Positions 1-6,537 of a stretch of DNA of 64,000 nucleotides are shown here, in pieces (within the stretch, counting starts at the first letter, position 1; the number at the start of each line of letters is the position of its first letter). The stretch lies in contig NZ_BCFK01000037.1 of the NCBI RefSeq assembly GCF_001417815.1, positions 1-64,000 of the forward strand. The letters run 5' to 3'. The DNA is from Bifidobacterium aesculapii. Its GTDB lineage: Bacteria; Actinomycetota; Actinomycetes; Actinomycetales; Bifidobacteriaceae. The translations under genes and the position numbers were made by a program. The notes beneath the pieces were generated by a model, which saw only the letters and a program-made list of their open reading frames with translations, had not been told where the DNA came from and searched no databases.

Positions 1-22
1 CACAAGCCAGCATTCGCGGCTT

Positions 23-287
23 GTGTGGAGCAATATTGCCCCACACTCGTGCCAGTATCCCCAGATGCGTCTTGTGTGGAGAACCCGCTCTCCACACTTT
101 GATTTTTCCCTCCCACCGCGCATTGTGTGGAGCGATATTGCTCCATACAATCCTCAGCGAATCCCCTTCAAGCCTTGTATGGAGCATCACTGCTCCACAC
201 GCCAAAACTCGACCCTTGTGTGGAGCGTCTGTGCTCCACACGGCGAGCCCGACCGGTATTCGCTGCCCGCGTGGAGCCACGACGCAC
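23..287. repeat. Array A1: helically phased palindromes
   Basis: The first 509 bases hold no convincing gene. They contain six imperfect 24-bp palindromes of the form GTGTGGAGC-N6-GCTCCACAC, starting at 23, 74, 125, 177, 218 and 269 (the last decayed). Start-to-start distances are 51, 51, 52, 41 and 51 bp. The arms are conserved, while the six central bases and the 17-28 bp between units differ. Bases 1-5 may be the end of a further unit outside the window. The same family recurs at 34901-35162. Spacing near four or five DNA turns suggests sites for a protein binding one face of the helix. Hairpins in RNA are an alternative. Confidence 0.85.
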
Positions 288-509
288 AATCCAGCCAAAC
301 CCTGCCGCAAAACTGTCATGCCGCATGCCATGCCGCATTGTCCTGCAGCGGTGATTGGTCGTGCCTGATGCGCGGAATGAGCGTATACGAAAACCGTGGA
401 TTATTGAGCCATACCAATATTGAGGACACGCACACCGTCTTCGTGAATTGAGGGCAACACGGGGTATTGTGGGATGCGGCATTCAATAGTCGATTTAAGG
501 AGAAGCGAA

Positions 510-1004
510 ATGGCTGAAACCTTCAACGTCGTCGTGGAGATCCCGCGCGGTTCCAAGAACAAGTACGAAGTCGACCAGGAGACGGGCCGCGTCTTCCTGG
601 ACCGTGAGCTGTTCACCGCCATGGGCTACCCGGATGACTACGGCTACATCGAGGGCACGCTGGGCGAGGACGGCGATCCGCTGGACGCGCTCGTCATGGT
701 CCGCAACTCCGTGTTCCCGGGCTGCGTGGTCGAGTGCCGCGCCGTGGCCCTGTACCACATGGAGGACGAAGAGGGCGGCGACGACAAGGTGCTGTGCGTG
801 CCGGCCGACGTCCGTTACGACGACATCCAGGATGTCAAGGACGTCAACGAGTTCCACCTGAAGGAGATCAAGCACTTCTTCGAGCAGTACAAGGCCCTCG
901 AGCCCAACAAGGAAGTCCTCCCCGGCGACTACTGGACCGGTGCGGACGTTGCCGAAAAGGAAATCAAGGAGGCACGTGAGCGTCTGGCTGAGGCGTCAAA
1001 GTGA
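510..1004 (+). CDS. ppa: Inorganic pyrophosphatase, family I
   Basis: A 164-residue soluble cytoplasmic enzyme that hydrolyses pyrophosphate to two phosphates and so pulls biosynthetic reactions forward. The family I signature DGDPLD (Asp54, Asp56, Asp59) and the preceding segment YPDDYGYIEGT (40-50) are intact. The ATG at 510 is chosen over an upstream in-frame ATG at 474 because AAGGAGA lies at 497-503 and MAETFNVVVEIPRGS is the usual family start. The gene stands alone and ends in a helical Lys/Glu-rich tail. A diverged copy of 23 bases from its 3' end (951-973) reappears at 1191-1213, beyond a cluster of small hairpins. Confidence 0.97.
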   Translation: MAETFNVVVEIPRGSKNKYEVDQETGRVFLDRELFTAMGYPDDYGYIEGTLGEDGDPLDALVMVRNSVFPGCVVECRAVALYHMEDEEGGDDKVLCVPADVRYDDIQDVKDVNEFHLKEIKHFFEQYKALEPNKEVLPGDYWTGADVAEKEIKEARERLAEASK

Positions 1005-1190
1005 AAGCCCAGTGGGCTTTCACTAGCCGAAGTGAGCGGCTGTGCCGCGAAGCACGCGTGAAACGCGTGACGTCGAAGTGATCTCCTTCAGCGAAGCCCG
1101 GTGGGCTTCGCGGCGGCGACGTGCGAGGATGCGACAGCATCCGAGCCAGCAATGAGCCGGCCGTAGGCCGTCCATAATTGCAGGACCGTC
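1001..1190. repeat. Mosaic of short hairpins abutting ppa stop
   Basis: Directly after the ppa stop codon lies a run of small stem-loops: GAAAGCCCAGTGGGCTTTC, GCGGCTGTGCCGC, ACGCGTGAAACGCGT, GCGAAGCCCGGTGGGCTTCGC, GGATGCGACAGCATCC and GGCCGTAGGCC. A related mosaic, in the other orientation relative to its gene, abuts the end of the flavoprotein gene at 18275-18370. A diverged piece is near 40825-40860. I see no coding potential. It looks like a dispersed bacterial repeat rather than a simple terminator. Confidence 0.6.
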
Positions 1191-1240
1191 GCCGAACAGG
1201 AGATCAACGAGGCGCATAGCCGCGAACCGATCTCCACAGA

Positions 1241-1269
1241 AGAAAGGCTCCCTTCGGGGAGCCTTTCTT
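1241..1269 (+). terminator. Terminator downstream of ppa
   Basis: A 12-bp stem (AGAAAGGCTCCC with GGGAGCCTTTCTT) closes on a TTCG tetraloop and is followed by a T/C-rich run. It is the first strong intrinsic terminator after ppa and lies beyond the hairpin mosaic. Confidence 0.8.
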
Positions 1270-1281
1270 CGTCTCTGCGAC

Positions 1282-1287
1282 TATACT
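1282..1287 (+). promoter_or_regulatory. Probable -10 box for mntP
   Basis: TATACT follows the ppa terminator and leaves a leader of roughly 100 nt before mntP. I looked for the yybP-ykoY manganese riboswitch often found before mntP genes and could not recognise its conserved GGGGAGUAG core, so no riboswitch is called. Confidence 0.35.
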
Positions 1288-1396
1288 GATATTTCGTTGT
1301 TTCACCTAGGCGTAGGCGGCGTGTGGAAACGCTGGTCGAGGCCCATCCCGTGGAATCGTGCCGGCACTGCCATCGTGGCATGTGTGCGGCGGCGGG

Positions 1397-1996
1397 ATGA
1401 ACCATTTCACGCACACCATGATTTCGATGATTATCCAGGTACTGCTGATTTCCGTTTCCGTCGCGATGGACGCGTTCGCCGTATCCATCGGCAAGGGGCT
1501 GACCGTGCATAGGGTCCGCTTCGTCGACGCGCTCAAGTGCGGCCTGTGGTTCGGCGGTTTTCAGGCGTTGTTCCCGTTGCTCGGCTTCTTCGCCGCGAAT
1601 GCGCTCGCCTCGTATGTGACCGCCGTCGACCATTGGATCATTTTCGGTCTGCTGGCGTTCATCGGCGGCAATATGATCCGTGAGGCGTTCGAGGAGCCGG
1701 AGGAGAACGCGAAGGAGACGCCCGAGTTCGATTGGAAGCATATGCTGCCGCTTGCGGTCGCGTGCAGCATCGACGCGTTCGCCGTGGGTGTGAGCTTGGG
1801 CTTGATGAAGCTCAATGTCGCGTTCGCGGTCGCGTCGATGGGCGTGGTCACCGCATTGTTCTCGATCGCCGGCATCTATATCGGCCGTGCGTTCGGTTCT
1901 CGCTGGCAGACGCCGGCGCAGATCGCGGGCGGCGTGGTGTTGATCGTCATCGGCGTCAAGGTGCTGCTCGAGCATCTCGGGTTCACCGCGTTCTGA
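1397..1996 (+). CDS. mntP: Manganese efflux pump MntP
   Basis: A membrane exporter of about 199 residues predicted to expel Mn(II). It shows the two-fold internal repeat of the family: VSVAMDAFAVSIGKG near the N-terminus and AVACSIDAFAVGVSLG in the middle, each with the conserved Asp-Ala-Phe-Ala. About six membrane segments are separated by a Glu-rich cytoplasmic loop (EEPEENAKETPEFD). Start choice is uncertain: ATG at 1397 sits just after GGCGGG, while ATGs at 1418 and 1427 would give the more typical short N-terminus. It is monocistronic and converges on the next gene across a bidirectional terminator. Confidence 0.93.
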   Translation: MNHFTHTMISMIIQVLLISVSVAMDAFAVSIGKGLTVHRVRFVDALKCGLWFGGFQALFPLLGFFAANALASYVTAVDHWIIFGLLAFIGGNMIREAFEEPEENAKETPEFDWKHMLPLAVACSIDAFAVGVSLGLMKLNVAFAVASMGVVTALFSIAGIYIGRAFGSRWQTPAQIAGGVVLIVIGVKVLLEHLGFTAF

Positions 1997-2046
1997 GCGT
2001 CCGGGCACCGCACCTTACAGCGCACCACGCGCCCACCACATACGAG

Positions 2047-2082
2047 ACGGGCCGTGCGACTCACGTGAGTCGCACGGCCCGT
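2047..2082. terminator. Bidirectional terminator, perfect 36-bp palindrome
   Basis: ACGGGCCGTGCGACTCAC is followed immediately by its exact reverse complement. It lies between the convergent mntP and the downstream membrane-protein gene and can serve both. Confidence 0.7.
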
Positions 2083-2108
2083 CCGTCATTGGTCATTGTT
2101 CCGACATC

Positions 2109-2852
2109 TCACGCGGCGAGCTGCACCACCAGCGCCGCGGCGAAGACGACGAGACCATAGAGCATGACGGGCAGCATCGCGACGCCCACCCATGGCGCCC
2201 GTACGGCCGGATCCGGGTCGAGTTCCTTGAGCCACCACACCGAGCCGAACGCGAGCACGAGCACGAACAGCACCATCACGACGATGATGCCGGCGAACAA
2301 CGCGGGCTGCAGCGTGAACGCTCCGGAGACGACGTAGGGGATGAAGTACCAGCCGGCGAGCGCGATGGATGCGGCGCCGCCGGTCACGCAGTGCGACAGC
2401 GCGCGGATGAGGTGCGAGCGTTCCTCGCGCAGCATCTGGCGCGCGAACGAGACGATGGTGAGCAGGACGAGCAGTCCGGCCACGGCGGCGGCCCACTGCG
2501 TCTCCGCGTGCATTTCGTATTGGAGCGGGCTGCGTTCGATGGCTTCGCTCATCGGCACGAGCAGGTTGCCGGCGGCGGGCGACGTGACGACCACGATGGA
2601 CAGCAGGCCCGCCACGCATCCGATCGCACGGTCGATGACGGTCGCGCGGAACGGCCAGTACCAGTGGAACACCGCGAGTACGGCGACCATGAGCACGATC
2701 GTGATGATATCGGCGAAGATGCCAGCGCCTGCACCGGCGACCGCCCAGATCACGCCGGTCACGATGAACAGCGCGTATGCAAGCGCCTGGCATGCGAGCA
2801 TCATGCCCCGCTTGGCGTTCCATTGGCTTATGGTTTCGGCGTTCATACCCAC
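2109..2852 (-). CDS. Uncharacterised polytopic membrane protein
   Basis: A 247-residue protein with about seven hydrophobic segments: roughly 18-50, 52-70, 78-95, 118-136, 155-172, 180-205 and 225-245. Charged residues are few and sit in the loops. I do not recognise the family and see no catalytic motif, lipobox or signal peptide. A GTG at 2852 has GGGAG seven bases upstream. An in-frame ATG at 2846 is the alternative. It is a single-gene unit convergent with mntP. Transport, stress or envelope roles are possible but unsupported. Confidence 0.75.
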   Translation of the reverse strand: MGMNAETISQWNAKRGMMLACQALAYALFIVTGVIWAVAGAGAGIFADIITIVLMVAVLAVFHWYWPFRATVIDRAIGCVAGLLSIVVVTSPAAGNLLVPMSEAIERSPLQYEMHAETQWAAAVAGLLVLLTIVSFARQMLREERSHLIRALSHCVTGGAASIALAGWYFIPYVVSGAFTLQPALFAGIIVVMVLFVLVLAFGSVWWLKELDPDPAVRAPWVGVAMLPVMLYGLVVFAAALVVQLAA

Positions 2853-3312
2853 TTGACCACTCCCGGATCCATCTTGGCCTTCATTCGCCCATCAATCCTA
2901 CCCGCCGCATTGGATGCACGCCGCATGAGCCGCGTACACCACGCACGCCATATGTACGCCCACATGCTGGATAGCATCGCGCGACGGCGTCCGTTGCATG
3001 GAACGCGCGTATTCCGCCGATTCCGGGATGCCGGTCGGATCGAAGCGGCGGCGTTGCCGTCTGTTGACACAGACGTTAACAGCGTGTGTCCGGCATGTGC
3101 GCGTACAATTGGCGCAGAAATCGTGAGATTCCCATGATGGACGCCGGCCCGGCGCGATCCGGTGCGGACGTTCCCGAAATCGTTCCCGGCGGATCGTTCC
3201 CGGCGGCGGTTCCCGGCCTGCATCATACCGGCCGGACCGTGCGGCGGCGGCAATCAACGGAAACGTCAAGACACCGGCGTTGCCGGCGTCCGGCCAATGA
3301 GAGGGGCAAGAC
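2853..3312. other. Gene-free upstream region of glnR
   Basis: This 460-bp gap separates divergent genes. The only regulatory-looking parts are CTGTT...AACAG half sites around 3061-3083 and a TACAAT hexamer at 3104-3109 that could be a -10 box for glnR. Repeated TTCCCGGCGG words occur near 3176-3210. No ORF in it has a plausible ribosome binding site plus family resemblance. Confidence 0.4.
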
Positions 3313-4074
3313 GTGACTGATCTGACGTTGATGACGTTCGCCGCCAACCCTGCCTCGGTGCTGCCCTCGCTCGCCCTGCTCTCCCACCGCGTGCGCGTCC
3401 TGCCGATGGACGCGGCGAGTCTGGTGAAGATGCCGGAGAACACCATCCTGTTCCTCGACGCGCGCGACGATCTGGCCACTGCGAAGACCCTGTGCAATCT
3501 CATCCACGCCTCCGGCCTGTCCACGCCGATCGTGCTGGTGCTCACCGAAGGCGGTTTCACCGTCGTCAATTCGCAGTGGGGCATCGCCGACGTGGTCGTC
3601 TCGACCGCGTCGCCCGCGGAGGTGGAGGGCCGTCTGCGGCTCGTTTCGGAACGCGGCAACACGCCCGCCAACGCCGTCGCCGCAGTTGCGGGCGACAAGG
3701 GCGTGACCGCGGAGGACGGTCAGATCCGTTCCGGCGATCTCATCGTGGACACCAACGGATACACCGCCTCCCTGCACGGGCGCCCCATCGATCTGGCGTA
3801 CAAGGAGTTCGAACTGCTCAAGTATCTCGTGCAGCATCCGGGCCGCGTCTTCACGCGCGCGCAGCTGCTGCAGGAGGTGTGGGGCTACGACTACTACGGC
3901 GGCACCCGCACGGTCGACGTGCACATCCGTCGTCTGCGCGCGAAGCTCGGCGGCGAGTACGAGCATCTCATCGGCACCGTGCGCAACGTCGGCTACCGCT
4001 TCGACCCGCCGGACGACGAGACGGAGGAGTCCGCCGCGAAGGACGCCGCGCGCCGCTCCCCCGCCGACGACTGA
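3313..4074 (+). CDS. glnR: GlnR-type orphan response regulator
   Basis: A 253-residue OmpR-class DNA-binding protein, by family the global nitrogen regulator of actinobacteria controlling glutamine synthetase and ammonium uptake genes. The N-terminal receiver-like half (1-115) keeps the GlnR pattern NTILFLDARDDLA, with Asp49 in place of a normal phospho-pocket, and VLVLTEGGFTVV. The C-terminal winged helix (150-235) includes DLAYKEFELLKYL, a family-typical segment at 188-202 (AQLLQEVWGYDYYGG) and RRLRAKLG. The GTG start is preceded by GAGGGG. The stop codon overlaps the nth start (TGATG), so the two genes are translationally coupled. No partner kinase is present, as expected for GlnR. Confidence 0.92.
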   Translation: MTDLTLMTFAANPASVLPSLALLSHRVRVLPMDAASLVKMPENTILFLDARDDLATAKTLCNLIHASGLSTPIVLVLTEGGFTVVNSQWGIADVVVSTASPAEVEGRLRLVSERGNTPANAVAAVAGDKGVTAEDGQIRSGDLIVDTNGYTASLHGRPIDLAYKEFELLKYLVQHPGRVFTRAQLLQEVWGYDYYGGTRTVDVHIRRLRAKLGGEYEHLIGTVRNVGYRFDPPDDETEESAAKDAARRSPADD

Positions 4075-4736
4075 TGCCGCGCGAATCGAAACGCGCGCGT
4101 CTCGCCCGCATGCATGACGAGTACGCGGTGTTGTGCGGACTGTTCCCCGCACCGAAGTGCGCGCTCGACTTCTCGACGCCGCTGCAACTGCTCATCGCCA
4201 CCGTGCTGAGCGCGCAGACCACCGACAAGCGCGTCAACACCGTCACGCCCGAACTGTTCTCCCGATACCCGGACGCCGCCGCGCTGGCCGCCGCGAACCC
4301 CGAGGACGTGGAGGACATCATCCATCCGCTCGGCTTCTACCGTTCCAAGACGAAGCATCTGCTCGGACTCGCCGCCGCGCTCGACGAACGTTTCGGCGGG
4401 CGCGTGCCGCGCACGATGCCGGAACTCACGAGCCTGCCGGGCGTTGGCCGAAAAACCGCGAACGTCGTGCTCGGCAACGCGTTCGGCGTGCCCGGATTCC
4501 CCGTGGACACGCACGTGATGCGCGTGACCGGGCGTCTGCGCTGGCGCACGGACTGGCGCGACGCGCACCCCGACCCGGTGGCCGTCGAACGCGAGATCAC
4601 CGCCTGTTTCCCGCCCGAGGAGTGGACGGATCTGAGCCATCGGCTCATCCTGTTCGGACGCGCGGTGTGCCATGCGCGCAAACCGGATTGCGCCGCATGC
4701 CCGCTCGCCGGCAGCTGCCCGTCGCGCCTCGTATAG
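4074..4736 (+). CDS. nth: Endonuclease III, DNA glycosylase/AP lyase
   Basis: A 220-residue base-excision repair enzyme that removes oxidised pyrimidines and cleaves abasic sites. The helix-hairpin-helix LPGVGRKTA carries catalytic Lys127, and Asp145 lies in VDTHVMR. The C-terminal iron-sulphur loop is complete: Cys199-x6-Cys206-x2-Cys209-x5-Cys215. The ATG at 4074 overlaps the glnR stop, which settles the start; longer open frames upstream are shadows of glnR. Length is normal for the family. Confidence 0.96.
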   Translation: MPRESKRARLARMHDEYAVLCGLFPAPKCALDFSTPLQLLIATVLSAQTTDKRVNTVTPELFSRYPDAAALAAANPEDVEDIIHPLGFYRSKTKHLLGLAAALDERFGGRVPRTMPELTSLPGVGRKTANVVLGNAFGVPGFPVDTHVMRVTGRLRWRTDWRDAHPDPVAVEREITACFPPEEWTDLSHRLILFGRAVCHARKPDCAACPLAGSCPSRLV

Positions 4737-4750
4737 CCGCGTATCACACG

Positions 4751-4790
4751 CATATCGCTGCATATCGCCGCATATCGCCACGCATATCGC
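4751..4790. repeat. Short CATATCGC tandem repeat
   Basis: CATATCGC occurs at 4751, 4761, 4771 and 4783, about one helical turn apart, in the gap between nth and the next gene. Function unknown. It could be a degenerate binding array or slippage product. Confidence 0.6.
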
Positions 4791-4844
4791 ACGGAACCGC
4801 ATGACCGCCGCACGGCCGCCGAGAATCATGTGAACGCGACCATG

Positions 4845-4860
4845 TAGACTAAGGCCTCAT
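4845..4860 (+). promoter_or_regulatory. -10 box set for a leaderless transcript
   Basis: TAGACT at 4845-4850 ends eight bases before the ATG of the binding-protein gene and no Shine-Dalgarno sequence is present. Transcription would begin at or next to the start codon. The same arrangement precedes valS and the HEPN-ASCH gene. Confidence 0.5.
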
Positions 4861-6433
4861 GGCGAATCACGGCAATCATGGGGGCAGGCGCGGCAACGGC
4901 GGCAACGGCGGCGTGGGCGAACCGATCCGCTGGGTCATCTTCCTCGGCGTCGCGGCGCTGCTCGCGGCGCTGGTGTGGGGCGGATGGACGCTATGGCGCC
5001 ATCGCGACGACATTCCCGGACTGACCGGCGGCGGCCCGGAGCCCGGCACCTCCGTGACCATCGGACTGACCGGAGTGCCCTCCTCGCTCGACATCCGCAC
5101 CGCCTCCGGCACCGAATCGGACCGTCTGAGCCGCGTGCTCATCGGCAACGTGTACGAGACGCTGCTCGACGTGAACGAGAAGAACGAGATCACCGGCGGC
5201 ATCGCCTCGAAATGGGAGACCTCCGCGGACGGCAGAACGCTCACGCTCACGCTTCGTTCCGGACTCACGTTCGCGAACGGCGACACGCTCGACTCCACCG
5301 ACGCGGTCTGGTCGATCCAGCAGGCGGTGGAAGGCAAATGGCCCGGCGCAGACACCACGTTCAAGCGTCTCGTCTCCGTCACGAACCCGAACCCGACGAC
5401 GGTGGTCATCACGCTCAGCCAGCCCGACGCGACGCTCACGCGCGCGCTCACCGGACGTCTCGGCATCGTCTACGACGCGGAGGCGAACATCGACTACGCG
5501 ACGCAGAGCGCCGGTTCCGGCCCGTTCACCGTCGGCTCGTTCAAGGACGGCGTGCTCACGCTCAAGGCGCGCGACGGCAGCGACGCGAAGGTGGGCACCG
5601 TCACGCTCAAATACTTCGCCGACGACGACACGTTGATGAAACAGGCGGATTTCGGCGGATTCGACATGATACTGCCCGATCAGGCCGCCTCCGCCGATCG
5701 GCTCAAAGACGATTCCTCGTTCACGATCGCGACCGGTTCCAGCACGCGCAAGGTGTCGCTGCTGTACAACAACGACGCCGACTCCATCCTCTCCGACATC
5801 CAAGCGCGTCAGGCGATGCGCCTCATGCTCGACAAGACCGCGCTGACGAACGGGCGCGCGGACGTCGCACAGGTGCTCGGCGGGCCGATCGGACCGCTGG
5901 AACCCGGCTACGAGGATCTCACGTCCGTATTGCCGTACGACAGTGCGAAAGGACAGTCGATGATGGGCTACTTCCTCGCCGGATACGTCGGCGAGGTGAA
6001 ACTCGTCGCACCGACCCGCTACCAGTCGCTCGCGCAGGCCATCGCCGACCAGTACAACGCGCAGAACGTGAACGTCTCCGTCGAGACGTTGGACGACGCG
6101 CAGCTCGCGCAACGCGCGCAGTCACGCGACTTCCAGCTCATGCTCACCGAACTGGACGGCGAGGCGGGCGCGGCAGTCTTCTCGACGCCCGACTCGACGC
6201 CGCACTACACGAACGCGGACGCGCAGTCGCAGTATGATGCGGCAGTCACGGCGACGAACGCGACTGACTACGCGAACGGATTGAAGACATACGCGCGCAC
6301 CGTCAGCGAGGACGCGGCCAGCGACTGGCTGTACGCGAAACGCAACGCAATCGCAGCCTCGACATCGCTCAGCGGGTACCCGACGCAGATGACCGATACG
6401 CGTCTCGTTCTGACCGGCATCGCGAAGCGGTAG
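4859..6433 (+). CDS. Membrane-tethered family 5 solute-binding protein
   Basis: A 524-residue extracytoplasmic binding protein of the peptide/nickel (SBP_bac_5) class. A Gly/Asn-rich head is followed by one membrane helix (about 24-46) and no lipobox cysteine, so it is anchored by that helix rather than by lipid. Family features include VTIGLTGVPSSLDIRTASGT, the NVYETLL segment, and an ASKWETSADGRTLTLTLR motif typical of oligopeptide-binding proteins. No permease or ATPase genes adjoin it, so the substrate is unknown and partners would have to be encoded elsewhere. A leaderless start at 4859 is inferred. Confidence 0.85.
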   Translation: MANHGNHGGRRGNGGNGGVGEPIRWVIFLGVAALLAALVWGGWTLWRHRDDIPGLTGGGPEPGTSVTIGLTGVPSSLDIRTASGTESDRLSRVLIGNVYETLLDVNEKNEITGGIASKWETSADGRTLTLTLRSGLTFANGDTLDSTDAVWSIQQAVEGKWPGADTTFKRLVSVTNPNPTTVVITLSQPDATLTRALTGRLGIVYDAEANIDYATQSAGSGPFTVGSFKDGVLTLKARDGSDAKVGTVTLKYFADDDTLMKQADFGGFDMILPDQAASADRLKDDSSFTIATGSSTRKVSLLYNNDADSILSDIQARQAMRLMLDKTALTNGRADVAQVLGGPIGPLEPGYEDLTSVLPYDSAKGQSMMGYFLAGYVGEVKLVAPTRYQSLAQAIADQYNAQNVNVSVETLDDAQLAQRAQSRDFQLMLTELDGEAGAAVFSTPDSTPHYTNADAQSQYDAAVTATNATDYANGLKTYARTVSEDAASDWLYAKRNAIAASTSLSGYPTQMTDTRLVLTGIAKR

Positions 6434-6521
6434 GACATGTGCGTCATCCCGCGCGTCATCCTGCGGATAGCGCGCGGGATGACGCGCGGAAGAGCGCGGG
6501 AAGGTTGTCACCTAAGCCGCA

Positions 6522-6537
6522 TAGACTCGCCTGTATG
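6522..6537 (+). promoter_or_regulatory. -10 box set for leaderless valS transcript
   Basis: TAGACT at 6522-6527 lies seven bases before the valS ATG with no ribosome binding site between them. It is nearly identical in layout to the promoter of the preceding gene. Confidence 0.5.

Noticed and set aside
23..287. CRISPR array
   Set aside because: Repeat and spacer sizes look right, but the repeats are imperfect palindromes with variable centres, one spacer is shorter, and no cas genes are nearby.
1294..1396. yybP-ykoY manganese riboswitch before mntP
   Set aside because: The leader is long enough, but the conserved GGGGAGUAG core and partner loop could not be found.
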